A program made the position numbers and the translations under genes. The notes under the pieces are model-generated. The model saw nothing but the letters and a program-made list of their open reading frames with translations, ran no database searches and had not been told where the DNA came from. A DNA stretch of 64,000 nt from Tausonia pullulans (lineage: Eukaryota > Basidiomycota > Tremellomycetes > Cystofilobasidiales > Mrakiaceae). The stretch's first letter is position 1; each line of letters starts with the position of its first letter. The stretch is taken from the NCBI GenBank assembly GCA_951802195.1, contig OX637622.1:558001-622000 (forward strand). Direction: 5' to 3'. Shown in pieces: positions 11,726-23,300 of the stretch.

Positions 11726-12523
11726 GATGGGGGAAAGAGGAATATGGTTGTTGGGGAAGAAGGAGGGAGGCTGGCTGAGATGAGATTGAACTACCTTTCC
11801 CCCCAAGACTCGCGCTCGTTCGCTCGCGGTCTCGACTCGGCGCCGCCCGTGAGACGAGAAGTTCCAGGCAGGCTGCAGGGTTCAATGACGTCCGCACGAG
11901 TTTCATCATGTCCCCTCCTCTCTTCCATGCTCTCGCCACATCCCTCGTCCTCGCACCGAACGTGGCCCCCTCCTGCCTACCCTACCGTTGTCCTTGCCGT
12001 AGGCACAACCCAAGCGAACACAAGGCAAGGTGCGCCAGGTCCATGCGACCGACATCGAACCCGCCGGCAACGGGAGCGGGCGGGGCCCTCGAACATCAGC
12101 GCCGACATGAAGGAAGCAGAACAAACCTTGTGTCTCTCATCTCTCTCGCGAGATCTAGACCGGTCGTTCGGGTAACGAGCCCGCGGCCTCGAGCTACCAA
12201 CATGAGTTGGTAGTTAGTGTTGCACATCGGCATGGGCAGCAGTAGCACCACCACAGTTCCGTCTTGGTCGACGCTGGTTGACAGATCCGAGATGCATCTC
12301 TACTTGCGAGAAATAGAGCCCACATGAGGTCGCCTGGCCAGGCAGGGGTCTCTAAGCCCCCGCAGGATTAGATCGGTACACAGCCAATCTCCTCGATTTC
12401 ACCCTCGGTGCGCCATTGGTCCCCATTTGTCCAATCCTCTACTCATACTCAAGATGGTCCAGAGACTGAGAGGATACGAACCCGTGTGCTGGGCAAACGA
12501 AAATGCCCTTTTTTTGCATGAAG
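11726..12523. other. Intergenic promoter region, no gene supported
   Basis: This holds the upstream region of the branching enzyme gene (transcribed leftward) and the far upstream flank of the second tRNA copy. Short open frames in 11744-12213 are unrelated to any family I know and overlap in antisense. Confidence 0.4.
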
Positions 12524-12532
12524 ATATATATG
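12524..12532 (+). promoter_or_regulatory. TATA-like element upstream of tRNA copy 2
   Basis: ATATATATG lies 46-54 nt before the first base of the second permuted tRNA gene, matching the spacing of a similar element before copy 1. Its role in Pol III initiation is inferred. Confidence 0.4.
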
Positions 12533-12577
12533 ATCAACGTGACGCCCACTTCAGTGTCCATCTTGATCTTTTCAGAC

Positions 12578-12655
12578 ACCCGAAGGTTTCCAGATCGAAA
12601 CTGGAGCCCGCAACTAAACTGCGGGCTGGCGCAATGGTAGCGTGTCGGGCTCATA
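12578..12655 (+). tRNA. Circularly permuted initiator tRNA-Met (CAT), copy 2
   Basis: Order on the plus strand: 3' half 12578-12612, 7-nt spacer ACTAAAC 12613-12619, 5' half 12620-12655. Within the 3' half are base 38 (12578), the anticodon-stem strand CCCGA (12579-12583), the variable loop (12584-12588), the T stem-loop (12589-12605) and the acceptor strand GCCCGCA (12606-12612). A73 is 12613. The 5' half has acceptor TGCGGGC (12620-12626), D arm (12629-12643), anticodon-stem strand TCGGG (12645-12649) and anticodon CAT (12652-12654). All stems pair fully, with one G:U in the D stem. T loop ATCGAAA and the G:C-rich anticodon stem mark an initiator. The 71 tRNA bases outside the spacer are identical to copy 1; the spacer differs at one base. 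No normal tRNA can be formed with sequence on either side. Confidence 0.86.
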
Positions 12656-12684
12656 TGAAGCTGGTCGAAGTTGGATGCGGGTTC

Positions 12685-12689
12685 TTTTT
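12685..12689 (+). terminator. Pol III T-run terminator of permuted tRNA copy 2
   Basis: TTTTT within TTCTTTTTGT lies 29 nt after the last base of the tRNA 5' half. The same string follows copy 1. It fits termination after the rearranged 5' half, leaving a short 3' trailer beyond the anticodon loop. Confidence 0.65.
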
Positions 12690-12699
12690 GTCTCATCTG

Positions 12700-14696
12700 A
12701 TCATGCCAGGAACCAAGAGCTAGTCGGGTTCTGCGGGCGCGCGAGCCTTATCGCTCCCAGTAATGTCTGCCCGTCTGGTACCCCTCTTCTTCTCTGTTTG
12801 ATTGCCATCTTCACAAAGAGCACTGTTAATCAAAGCCTGGCCAAGGTGCTGGGAGAGCTCGGAGCTATGAGGTGTTCTCTCGGGCAAGGCCGAAGGAGGT
12901 GGCGCCTGACCGCCGCCCCCCTTTCTTTTTTCTTGTCCCCTCAATCACCACTCCAACCAGCAAACGGGAAGAATCCCCTCCTTCGCCCGGAAACCCTCCA
13001 CCTCCTCGAACCGACCTTCATCTAAATATCTGATCGAGGCTTCACGTCCTCCTTGGGCTGACGCCCGTTCGTCACGCGACTCAGCTCCTACCTGTCTTAT
13101 GTAGCTACCGGGCTCGCCCTCCCCTTACTTTTGGCGGTTGATCCCAATATCATGTGTTTAACATTTAACAGCTCCCTCGCGACTGGTCCATTCGTTGACC
13201 CGGTGGAGGGAGCAAAGCGTCGGGCATGGGTCGAGGAGTTTGTTCGCGCTTAGCACTCATGCCAGATCAAGCCACATAGAGACAATGACACTTCCAAGGT
13301 TTATACAGCGTTCAGTACAGATTGCTGATCGATATAATAAGAGAGAACTGATAATTGCCTCCAGTTTTCCGACTCGAGGCCCTCTGAGAAGATACATTGA
13401 CAAGCTTTTCCGATCAAGATCACCGAATAAAGCCCTCAATGAGGTGTTCATGACCTGTGGTCTGGCAGAGTAGGCCCTGGTCGGATCGCTTTTGGGTCGA
13501 TCTCAGCTAGAGCTTTGCCCAGTCGTGTGATGAAAGCCTTTGAACTGTGATCGCAATAACGCTCAAGTTTGACTTCCCATCCATGACGAACAACAGTGTT
13601 GTTGACCTAGGGATCCGCATCTAGGACCTGGACGACGCAGGCTACCGCTCTCCAGCATCTGCGGCTCTTTTCTTTCGGATTATCAGCAGGGAAGTACACT
13701 CATGCGCTGAGATACTCGACCCGTCGTCTTACCCTTACAGAATGGACGAGAAGTCGGCCAGCTTCTCGACATGGTCGCCCTTCTGTTGCTCGACAAGCCA
13801 ATCGCATCGCGGACGTCGGAGTGAGCGAGTACCTTCCGTATGAGCAGGAAGAGATGTCCAGATCCAGACTCCAGCTCATGACACATCCCCTTGATTCACA
13901 GATCCGGACATCGCGAGCGCCTTTGAGCACGAAGTTGATGACGAGTTGCGGTGGAGTGAGGTGTGAGTCTCGGGTCGTGTCTTTCTCGCGCGCGGGCCGC
14001 TGATGTTTTCGCGACTCCCGCATGTTGATGCAAGGAAGTAGCAGCGCGACCAGGGGCTCTGACGACGCAGAGGCTGTCCAGTTGCGCGGAGGACGAATGA
14101 CGACGATCAGGAGGAGGAGGTCATACTGCCTGTGTTCACTTGGGGTTTGTGATATTCAATCATCTTGAGGCCGTCGATCCGCCCACCCCAGATTATTGCT
14201 GGATGAAAGAAGGCCCAGATCGAGGGCGCATGATTTTCAATGTGACACCCCTTTTTGCCTCCCCACACTATATTTCTTGACTTCCCTCACTCTGCCGCGG
14301 CCGCTCTTTGCCCGCCCGCCCGCCCACCAGCGAAATGGAGTCTACCCAGGCTCGGCGGCGGTGACGACCCTAAGCTGCGGGACTCGCGTGGAGTCAAGCG
14401 TCGAGGCAAGGCAAGGCACAAGAGAGCTTCTCCTGCCTTCCTCCTTTGATTGGCCTCCCAGCCCCTGACGTCCAACCATCGACTCAACTCTACAGCTCTC
14501 TCTTCGGCTGCGCGCAACTCGGCAACTTCACCTTCTTGCTACAGCTCCACACTCGGCTCTCCAGCCCTCTCGCTCGCTCTTCCCTTCGCTCGCTTCCTCT
14601 CCTCTTTCGTCAGCCACCCCCGGAGCACCTGGAGTCCTCCGGCGACCTCAACTGTTCTCCCTTTCGCCCTAGCCGACCTTACTTTCGCCGCGCACA
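12700..14696. other. Intergenic region, no gene supported
   Basis: About 2 kb between the second tRNA locus and the CSC1-like gene. An open frame of 92 codons at 13195-13473 resembles no family I know. The last 400 bases are rich in CT and probably form the promoter and 5' leader of the CSC1-like gene. Confidence 0.4.
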
Positions 14697-17600
14697 ATGT
14701 CGGTCGTCGACGCTGGTCTCGATTTCCTCCACAGCTACAATGACAAGCAGAAGGGTGAGTCCAGTTGCGTTCGTGGTTGAAACCGCCGGGGAGCGGACGG
14801 GCCCAGCCGGTTGTAAGGGCCCTTGTCCTGAGAACGAGCCACCTTTCGAGGTGGAGGTGGGGGCTTATGACGACCGTTTGCCTATCCCGTCACTTCTGGG
14901 TCCTGCTCGAGTCCGACGAGAGACCAATGGGAAGAGGGCAGACGGTCGACGCGTTAGGCTTAGAAGCCCTGAGAGGCTGGCTGCCTTTCATGCATAGGGG
15001 AGCCTCAGCCCGAAGGGCAGGCGCGCGCGACGAACGCCTCTCTTCTCAGGGGCGCTAGCCTGTCTGCTCTGTCTCATGCCTCCTCTCGCTCCAAGTGTTA
15101 GGCTGGATTCAAACCTGCGTACTAGTCTTCTTCCTCCATGGAAAGCTGGTCCTGGAAGTCTAGGCTGGCCGGTGGGGGCGGTGACGTATCGACAATTGGA
15201 GGCGAGGTCAGCCAGCTCAACCCTGGAGAGTACTCGCCTGCTGTTGGCTGCTTTGATTCATACAGCCGGCCTGCTCCCAAGAGGTGAATCACAGTATGCT
15301 GACATATCCGTTGATTATCGCCTGCGGCTCATTCGCAGTCAACGTCAAGGCTGTGCCCATTCAGGTCGCCCTCATGGCGGGCGTCTCGCTCGCCGTCCTG
15401 CTTGCCTTCTCCTTCTTCCGGCCTCGGGAGAAGAAGGTCTACGCCCCCAAAGTCAAGTATCGCTTGCCCGAGGACGAGGATGCTCCTCCTCCCCAGGTAA
15501 GGCGCTCGTTGAGCTCACTCGCTCATCTCAAGAAGAAAGGGAGAGGGAATGAGCGAGCGAGCAAGGTCAATGCGGTCCTAGAGGAGCTAGTCAGCTCACA
15601 AACTCTTTCCTTCCTCTCACCCACTCAGATCAACAACGGATTCTTCTCATGGTTGAGTCCGCTCTTATCCAAGTCAGACTTGACGCTCGTCGACACGATT
15701 GGAGTCGACGCCGTGGCCTTCCTCCAGTTTCTCTCGCTCCTCCGCTGGGCGTTCCTGAGCATCGCTGTTCTCGTCTGCGGTGTTCTCATCCCCTTCAATG
15801 GTGGGTACTAGCATTCAAAGATTACAACAGGGATGTGAGAGCCATTCGCTGACCATTGACCGCATGTTTGCGTTGTTGTCCGCCTTACCTCTAGTCATCT
15901 ATACACTCAAATCTAACAAGGAGCACAATGCGCTCAGCATGCTCACAATTGCGAATCTTAGCGGAAAAGTCCTCTATGTGCACCTCGGCATGAGCTATGT
16001 CATCAGTGCGTTGCCGCCTTCTTTGTTCGTTGGCCACTAAGGTGTGAAACGAACATTGATCAACTCGTCCATGTCTCTTTCCAGCCGGAGTGCTCTGCTA
16101 CTGGATCTGGTTTTATTGGCGCAAGATGCTCAACCTCCGGCAAGCGTGGTTCATGTCTGCCCGGTACCAGCGCACCATCCAGTCGCGCTCTCTCATGGTC
16201 GGTTGCTCAATCTATCTTGCCTTCGCTCACGCAGGTAAACTGAGCTCCATCCTCCTACCCTACAGATCACTAACATCAAGAAGGAGTACCAATCGGATGA
16301 GGGTCTCAGAAACCTCATGGTCAGGCTTCAGGGCGGCAATGAGAAGGTCGCTGCCGGCATCCAGAACGTCATGATCGGTCGAGACCTCAAAGTTGGTGTA
16401 TGCGCTTCGCTTGCGGTAAGGCATATTCTGATCGACGATTATATCTTTCTCTGTTTCTCAGGACTACCCGCAGCTGATCGAGGGTGCGTTCACGCGTTCG
16501 CATCCTGCTCAATCCCGGACGAAAGCTGACCTGACAATAATTCATGTACCCCGAACACAGACTATAACGACACTGTGAAGGATTTCGAGGCCATCCTTGT
16601 CAAGTACCTCAAGGGGGGCGTCGAAGCTAAGCATCGGCCCATGATCACTCGTGGCGGATTCCTCGGCATGGGTGGCACCAAGATCGTGCGTAATCACTTG
16701 CTTTCTCCCACTCCAGACCCTCTAATTGAGATGCCTAACTCTTCTATGACTGTTTTAGGACGCCATCGAGTTCTACGCGACCAAGCTCGGTCGTCTGCGC
16801 GAGGTCCTCGATGCCAAGAAGATCGACATCGATCAGCTCAAGCCCAGGCACCGCAAGGGCCAACAGGGCCGGGATCCGGCCAAGCTGAAAGCCAAGCACA
16901 TCAAGATCCCTGCGGAAAACTATGGCTTTGTTTCAATGATGGACGCGGCTCAGGGTGAGGAGAGACCCTACTCTCTTTTGGTGTTTGACTATGGCTGACC
17001 TTCTCTCTTGCTCTCCTGCAGCGCACGCGATCGCCAAAGCTCACAAAGGTCGTCAGAGAGAGCTGTTCGGGGCCGAGTTGACGCTTGCACCTGCCCCGAA
17101 TGATCTTGGTTCGTTCGCCCCAACTGCTCCGTTCTTCGCTCATATTCCTACTCACTCATCTCCCTTGATTCCTCAGTCTGGAAGAACGCCAACATTACCC
17201 CGGCTGCGCGCAGAAACACTAAGTTCACCGGCATGGTTATCCTTGTCATTGGTGAGCTCCGTGCCCTTTTCTAAGGTTGCCCTTACCAGTTCCACAGGCT
17301 GACGCTTTTTTCCCTGCAGTCATGTTCCTGAATACGGTTCCCCTCCTTATCGTCGCGGCACTTGCGAACCTCGCTGTCCTCACCAACTACGTGAAGTTCC
17401 TCAGGTCGTGGCAGGAGGCAGGTGAATTCGGCAACTGGACGTTCTCGCTCGTCGCTGGTGCGTGTTGCCCCACTCCTTCCTCTGCCGTCTCTGCTGCGCG
17501 ATGAGATATCTGAAACGGAGTCCCTTGGATTCTTCCTAGGTGTCCTCCCTCCGATGGTGTCTGCCATCTTCGGTATTCTGCTTCCCATCGTCATCCGCAG

Positions 17601-20032
17601 ACTCACCAAGTACCAGGGAGCTGTCAGTGCTGCATTCTCTCTCTCTTAGGGCTCTCCTTTTCCTGCGAAGTCTGACGGGCCATTGACTCTGCCGTTACTA
17701 CGTCATGTAACAGATCTCCAAAGGCCAGGTCGACCGGACAGTCCTCACCCGGCTCTTTGCTTTCCTGGTCATCTCCCAGTTCTTCGTCTTCTCCCTGCTC
17801 GGTGTCGTTGCCGTCATGATTGCCCAGATCAGGGGACAGGTGGAAGACCGCAAAAACTGGAAGACCATTCTCTCGAGTCTTTCCGGTGCGTGTAGCTTCT
17901 CGCCTTGTCTCCTGGCTTCTCCCACACTGACATGAAGGTGTATTTTCTCGTAGATCTCCCGTACCTCATCCAACAGGCGTATGTCCAGCAGAGCACGTAC
18001 TGGCTCACGTGGTTCCCGTGAGTCTGCCATGTCTCTTCCGCAGGTCTGATTCCTTTGCTGCTCCTGACACAATCCTTCTTCCCCTCCTCTTAGTCTCCGC
18101 GGTTTCCTTGCGTTCTTCGAGCTCGCCCAACTCATCAAACTCGTCCTCCTCTCTGTCAAGACGTTGTGCGTTTCCCCATTCTTCTTGCCTTCTTGTTACC
18201 CCTCTCTGATACGTCCACATCCACCCTCCCTTCCCTTAGCCTCTTCGCCAAGACGCCTCGCGACATCCAAGACTGGACACGTCCGCCCAAGTTTGAATAC
18301 CCCGTCGTCTATGCCAATTTGCTCTTCATCGCCGCTGTTGGCCTCATTTACGCCCCTCTGGCACCGCTCGTCTGCCTTGCGGCGATGATCGTCTTCTGGA
18401 TTTGTGCATCCGCTCGCCTCTAATGCTCGCTCACTCCCTGCCTTGACTGACATCGACGTGCTCTCCCACTCATCTAGCGCACTACATCTACAAGTATCAG
18501 CTCCTCTATGTCTACGCGTCTCGCAGTGAGAGCGGTGGACGCATGTGGAACGTGTGCGTACCCTACTTTCCCGGAATTGCTTCACCATTGTCGCCGCTGA
18601 CTGAGCCGTTCTATCTACCCGGCAGCGCGATCAACCGTCTCCTCGTCTGCCTCATGTTTATGCAGGCCATTGTCATTCTCAGTCGGTCCCTCCCTTCCTC
18701 ACTGTCATACCGACTCGCTGACTCCGTCTCTGCCTTTCGCACCCAGCCCTGGTCCTTCAGCAGCTCTCCTGGCAGGACGGCGTCGCTGCTGGTGCGTTTC
18801 TCCGCCAGCCTGAGCCTTCATCCCGCTCACTGGGCTGACCTCCCGTCCTTCCTTTCTTATTTTAGCGCCTCCCTTCCTCATCACGCTTGCCTTCAAGATC
18901 TTCGTCCTCCGGCCCTACAGCAACCAGTTCTCATACTACGCGCCGACGCGTGAGGAGGCGAATATCCATCTCACAGAGGCACAGCACTCGTACAAGCAGC
19001 GGGTAAGTGGCTTTGTCTGCGAAATATGCGTGCAGCGGACGCTCACACAGCTCCCCGTTCTATTTGACGAGCAGTTCACACACCCTGCCCTGAAAGATGA
19101 CGTCCTCTACACCGTCATGGTCCACAAGGACCAGCAGGACCTTGTCCGCCACCTCCTGGATCCCTACTCGTCAACTCTTCAGAAGGATATTCGCGGTGTT
19201 CGGGAGGTTTGTCGTTGGGCTCCTCTTTTAAACGGAAGGTCTCGCAGCCAACTGATGAACGTGCGCACAACCCTCTGCAGAAAGATCTTGTTGATTACAA
19301 CCCTGAGCTCGACCCCATCCTCCACGAGGAGGGGGGCATCCTCGATGATAGCGCAAGCCGGTTTGACGGTGGGCTCAACGAGGGAAGCAGCGACGCAGCC
19401 TCGATTCGGACGGGCTTCTACCCTCCCCGGTTCGACCGTAGCTACTCCGAGTCTAGCCTCGGCATGGCTCCGAGCTATCACCGCGGCGACGGTGACGAGT
19501 CTCGTGTGGACCTTGTCCCTGCGGCGGCGCCTCTGGGTCAGACTGGAGGATGGTACGGCCAGCAGCAGCAGGTGCGTTCTCTTCCCTTTTAGGCGATGAT
19601 AGTCAATCCCCCCTTTGCTAACCTCTCGTTCGACCTCGCATTAGTCCTACTCGTCGGACTACCGGGATCCCTACAATCCGCCATCGCAGCCCGCCAACCT
19701 CGCCACCCTTCCGCTCCTCGTTGGGCGCTCCGGTTCGCAGTCGGGCCCGTCAGCAGACGCGTACCCTATGCAAGAGATGATCCCTTCGCGGGTTGCGAGT
19801 CCCGCCGGGCTAAGGACTCCGGGAGGAGGCTATGGCGGGATCCCCCAGTCGGACTTTCACAATGACGTCCAGCATTACTCGCCGCCGCATGACCACGGGG
19901 CCGACATGGACGACTAGTAAGTTCCCGTCGCTGTTGCTCTCTTCGCATGCTGGTCTGCCTCAAGACCTGACATTGTATTCCCCATGTTTAAGCAGCTATC
20001 AGCCGAGGACCCAGTCGCCTAGGCGATACTGA
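14697..20032 (+). CDS. CSC1/OSCA-like calcium-permeable stress-gated channel (Rsn1/Phm7 family)
   Basis: A multi-pass membrane protein of the CSC1/OSCA family (DUF221), which includes osmosensitive cation channels. The start MSVVDAGLDFLHSYNDKQK is followed by a long intron (14757 to about 15339), then VPIQVALMAGVSLAVLLAFS (first membrane segment). More than 15 exons follow. Recognisable blocks include LDTIG-like DLTLVDTIGVDAVAFLQFL, the cytosolic domain with RYQRTIQSRSLMV and AIEFYATKLGRLREVLDAK, then the channel core: VMFLNTVPLLIVAALANLAV, VLPPMVSAIFGILLPIVIRR, LTRLFAFLVISQFFVFSLLG and PRDIQDWTRPPKFEYPVVYA. The tail is hydrophilic and Ser/Gly-rich. The first in-frame stop (19915) is probably avoided by an intron with donor GTAAGT at 19917, which yields a final exon ending QPRTQSPRRY and TGA at 20030-20032. 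Confidence 0.9.
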
Positions 20033-20386
20033 GCCATTCGCTCCCCTCTCTCAGTTCTTTTCACCTCACGCTCTCTGCCTTCTTGCTTCGCCCTTCGTCA
20101 GTCGCTCTCCCGTGACTCCCTAGTCTATCAATCCATTCTTTTCCTTCCGCTTTCGTCCTTGTTTCCTCTCCCGCCCCGCACTCCTTGTTGTCTCCTTTCC
20201 CTTGCCCCTCCCTCGCGGCGGCCAGCCGGTCTCTTCGCCGCCTCCCATCTCTCCATTCTCCATCTCTCAATCCTTTTAAAAAAACGATCTAGGACACTTA
20301 GGTGCATGGACTTGTCACAGAGCAAGGCATCGCTACCCAAGTAAACTGGACAGATAACACAAGACAAAAAGGGAGATGGGGCGAGC

Positions 20387-23300
20387 TTACAGCCACATCG
20401 GCGCTGGCGGATCAGGCGGGAATTGGGGTGGGGCTACTGGCGGAGGGGCAGCGACCCCTTCTCCACCGCCAGCCGCTGCCACCTCCGCCCTCCGTCTCGC
20501 CTCGGCCTGCTGGGTCCACCTGGCCCGGATCCACGAGAGCAGCGCGACAGCGACGCAGAGCGCGACAAGGAGGATTGTCTCGAACCACGACTCGGTTGAG
20601 AACCCATCCTCGTCGTCATCCTCATCGTCGTGGTACCGATCACCGCCTGTGGCTGACTCGAGGCCAACCCAGTCGCCCTCGTCGAAATCGGGCTCGGCCC
20701 TAGCGTCGTTGTCGACTCTTCCTGCGGCAGCACCCTCATCTCCTGCTGCCGCTCCCGCCTGCTCAAGAGCGGCCCCATCGCCACCCAAGGCCCGCCTGAG
20801 CGTCTTCGCCAAGCTCAGGACGTACCACGCGTCCTCCTCCCCGCGCGTCGTCGCTCCAGGCGCCGAGAAGAGCGAGAGCGACTTTTGCGGCCCACCCGTG
20901 AGCGTCGACCAGAACGAGCGAGCATGGAGCCAAATGAGCGCGAGCGTCACAGGAAAGCTCGCCTCGTCGTTGGTTTCGAGAGCGAGGTCAAAGTTGCGCT
21001 TGGCGAGGTGCCAGTCCTGGGTTGAAAGGAGATATTTAGTGAGACACATCATCGGTGACGGGAAGGGCGGTAGGGATCGAGGTACCTGAGGGACTCCGAG
21101 CCCGTTCTCGTACATGTGGCCGAGGTTAAAGAAAGCGATGGCGGACGTCTGACGCTCGGCCGCTGGAAGTGTGCGAAGTAACAGGTGAGATGCAGCGCGC
21201 GATGAGAGGCACAATATGAGGGGCATCACGTACCCGACTGATAGTAGCCCGCAGCCTGCTCGTACTGCGGCTGCCCGCCATGGCCAATACCCTTGTAGAG
21301 GTAATCGCCGACTTTGACAAGGGCATCGACGTTGTCCTGGGCGGCCGAACGGATCCAAAAGTTGAGAGCCATCTTCCCCGTCACCTCGTCCGGGTAGGTC
21401 TTCCTCCACGGCAAACTATAAAGAGGGGTATCTGTGCAAAGGACTCCAATCAGGGTCTCCAGTCTAGAAAGGCAACGAAGATTCGATGCAACGCACCCTG
21501 ATCGAGAACATAAGCGAGGTTGTTCTGAGCGCTCTCATAGCCCCTCTCATTGGCCATCCACCACCCGAGGATCGCCTTGTCCGACTCCCCCCGCTCCCAT
21601 GCCCGATCAGCATCACTGACGATGTCGTCCTTCCACGTACCGCGCTCGACGACGATCTTGAGATGGGCGACAGCGGCGGTGCACGTTTCGGGGCGGATGC
21701 CGGCGGCGAGCTGCTGACGAGCCGAGGCAGCGTAGATTTTGCCAAGGAGGTAGAACGCTGGAAGTAAACAAGAATATTCAGTTGCTTGTTTAGGACTGGG
21801 GTGTCGGCTGATCAACATCTATCACCTTCGAAGGGGGACCCAAGCCGAACAGCCGAAGAGAGGAGACCGCTCGCGGGGTGGACCTCACTTTGAGCTGCAC
21901 ATTCGAAGATGGTCAGCAATTTGCGAGAAATATCAGACTCCAGTGAGACAGTAAGCCCGGACGCACCGAGATGGAGCTTCGCAAGGTTGATCTGAGCCTC
22001 AGGGAGATCAGCGCCTGCGGCTGTCTTGAAGTACTGAATCGCCTTGTTAATGTCCGGGGTGACACCGAGACCGTCACGATAAATGATGCCTAGCATGTTG
22101 TGACTCTCTTTCTCAACCTTGCAAGAGACAGGCAAGCGGGTTCAGTCCTCTCTTCTCTCTCTTGCCCAGTCGCTCTGTTGCAAACGCTCACGCCGATCTC
22201 GACAGCCCGCTCCAGGAATATCCTCGCTTTCCTGAAATCCGGCTTGCCAGGCTTGCCCTCCCCCCTCAGGTACATCCGACCCAAGAACATGGCCGAGTAC
22301 ATGGCGTCGCGGGCGAGCCTATTGTCGAGCTCGATCTCCTTGCCGTTCTTGAGCTTGTGCCGACCGAGGTGGCCTCGCTCCTCCGAGGGCCAGACTTGAC
22401 GGACAACGGCCATGAAGTAGCGGTGGGCCTTGTCGAAAGACTGAGTGACGGCGCCAACTCCTGAGGGAGTATATGACAAATGGGAAAATTAGTGATGAGC
22501 GGAGGAAGGATGGGGCATCCACGACGTACCCTCGGCACCAGACGCAAGGCCACCATAGGCTTGACTGAAGGGCGAGAGACGGATAATGAGCATTCGACGA
22601 GGGCAAACGGACAGAGCGAACAAACTTACTAGAGCGACCCGAGGTAGTAGGCCCGACCGAGAAGGAACGAATATTCGTGCTCGTCGTGGTTGGCGTGGTA
22701 CTAGAAGTCAGAGCAATCGAGGGTCTATCAGCACCTCCGGGCGAAGGAAACGGAGAGAGGACAGATCACCGACCTGATAGTACTCCATAATGTCATCCCA
22801 CGTCTCCCCGCCGGCTCGAGCTTTTGCGGCGTCGATGGCCGCTCGGCGCGAGTTGTGACCGGCGCTCTGTCCGGAGTCGCCGTAATCGTATGTGTCAGCC
22901 AGCAGAGTCGCGGAAGAAGGGTGAAAGTTCTCACCGCCCAGCTTGCGCCGTCGCCATAGACGCCTCCACTCTGGTCCGAGAGCCGCGTGTTTGTCGGCGG
23001 CAGCGTTCGTCCACCAGGGGGTCCACTTGTGAAGTAGTTGTAGACTGTGCGTCGAGAGGGCGCATTAGCGGAGGAACAGAGTAGCAACGGCATAAGGCAG
23101 AATACCGACCTCGCTCGGCGCCCCTCTCGTACCAATCGAGGGCCGTCATGCAGTCGTCCTCGCTGACGCCAATGCCAGCCCAGAACTTGTATGCAAGCGA
23201 ATGTTCAGCGGCCGGGTGGCCCTGGAGAGCTGCAAAAGTGTAATGGAGAAGTGCCTAGCAGCGTTGATCCTTCAGCGCGAGAAAGTTGCAAGTTAATCTA

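Noticed and set aside
12578-12655. tRNA-derived SINE
   Set aside because: There is no A-rich or repeated tail, no target-site duplication that I can see, and similarity between the copies stops at the anticodon-loop ends apart from promoter and terminator signals.
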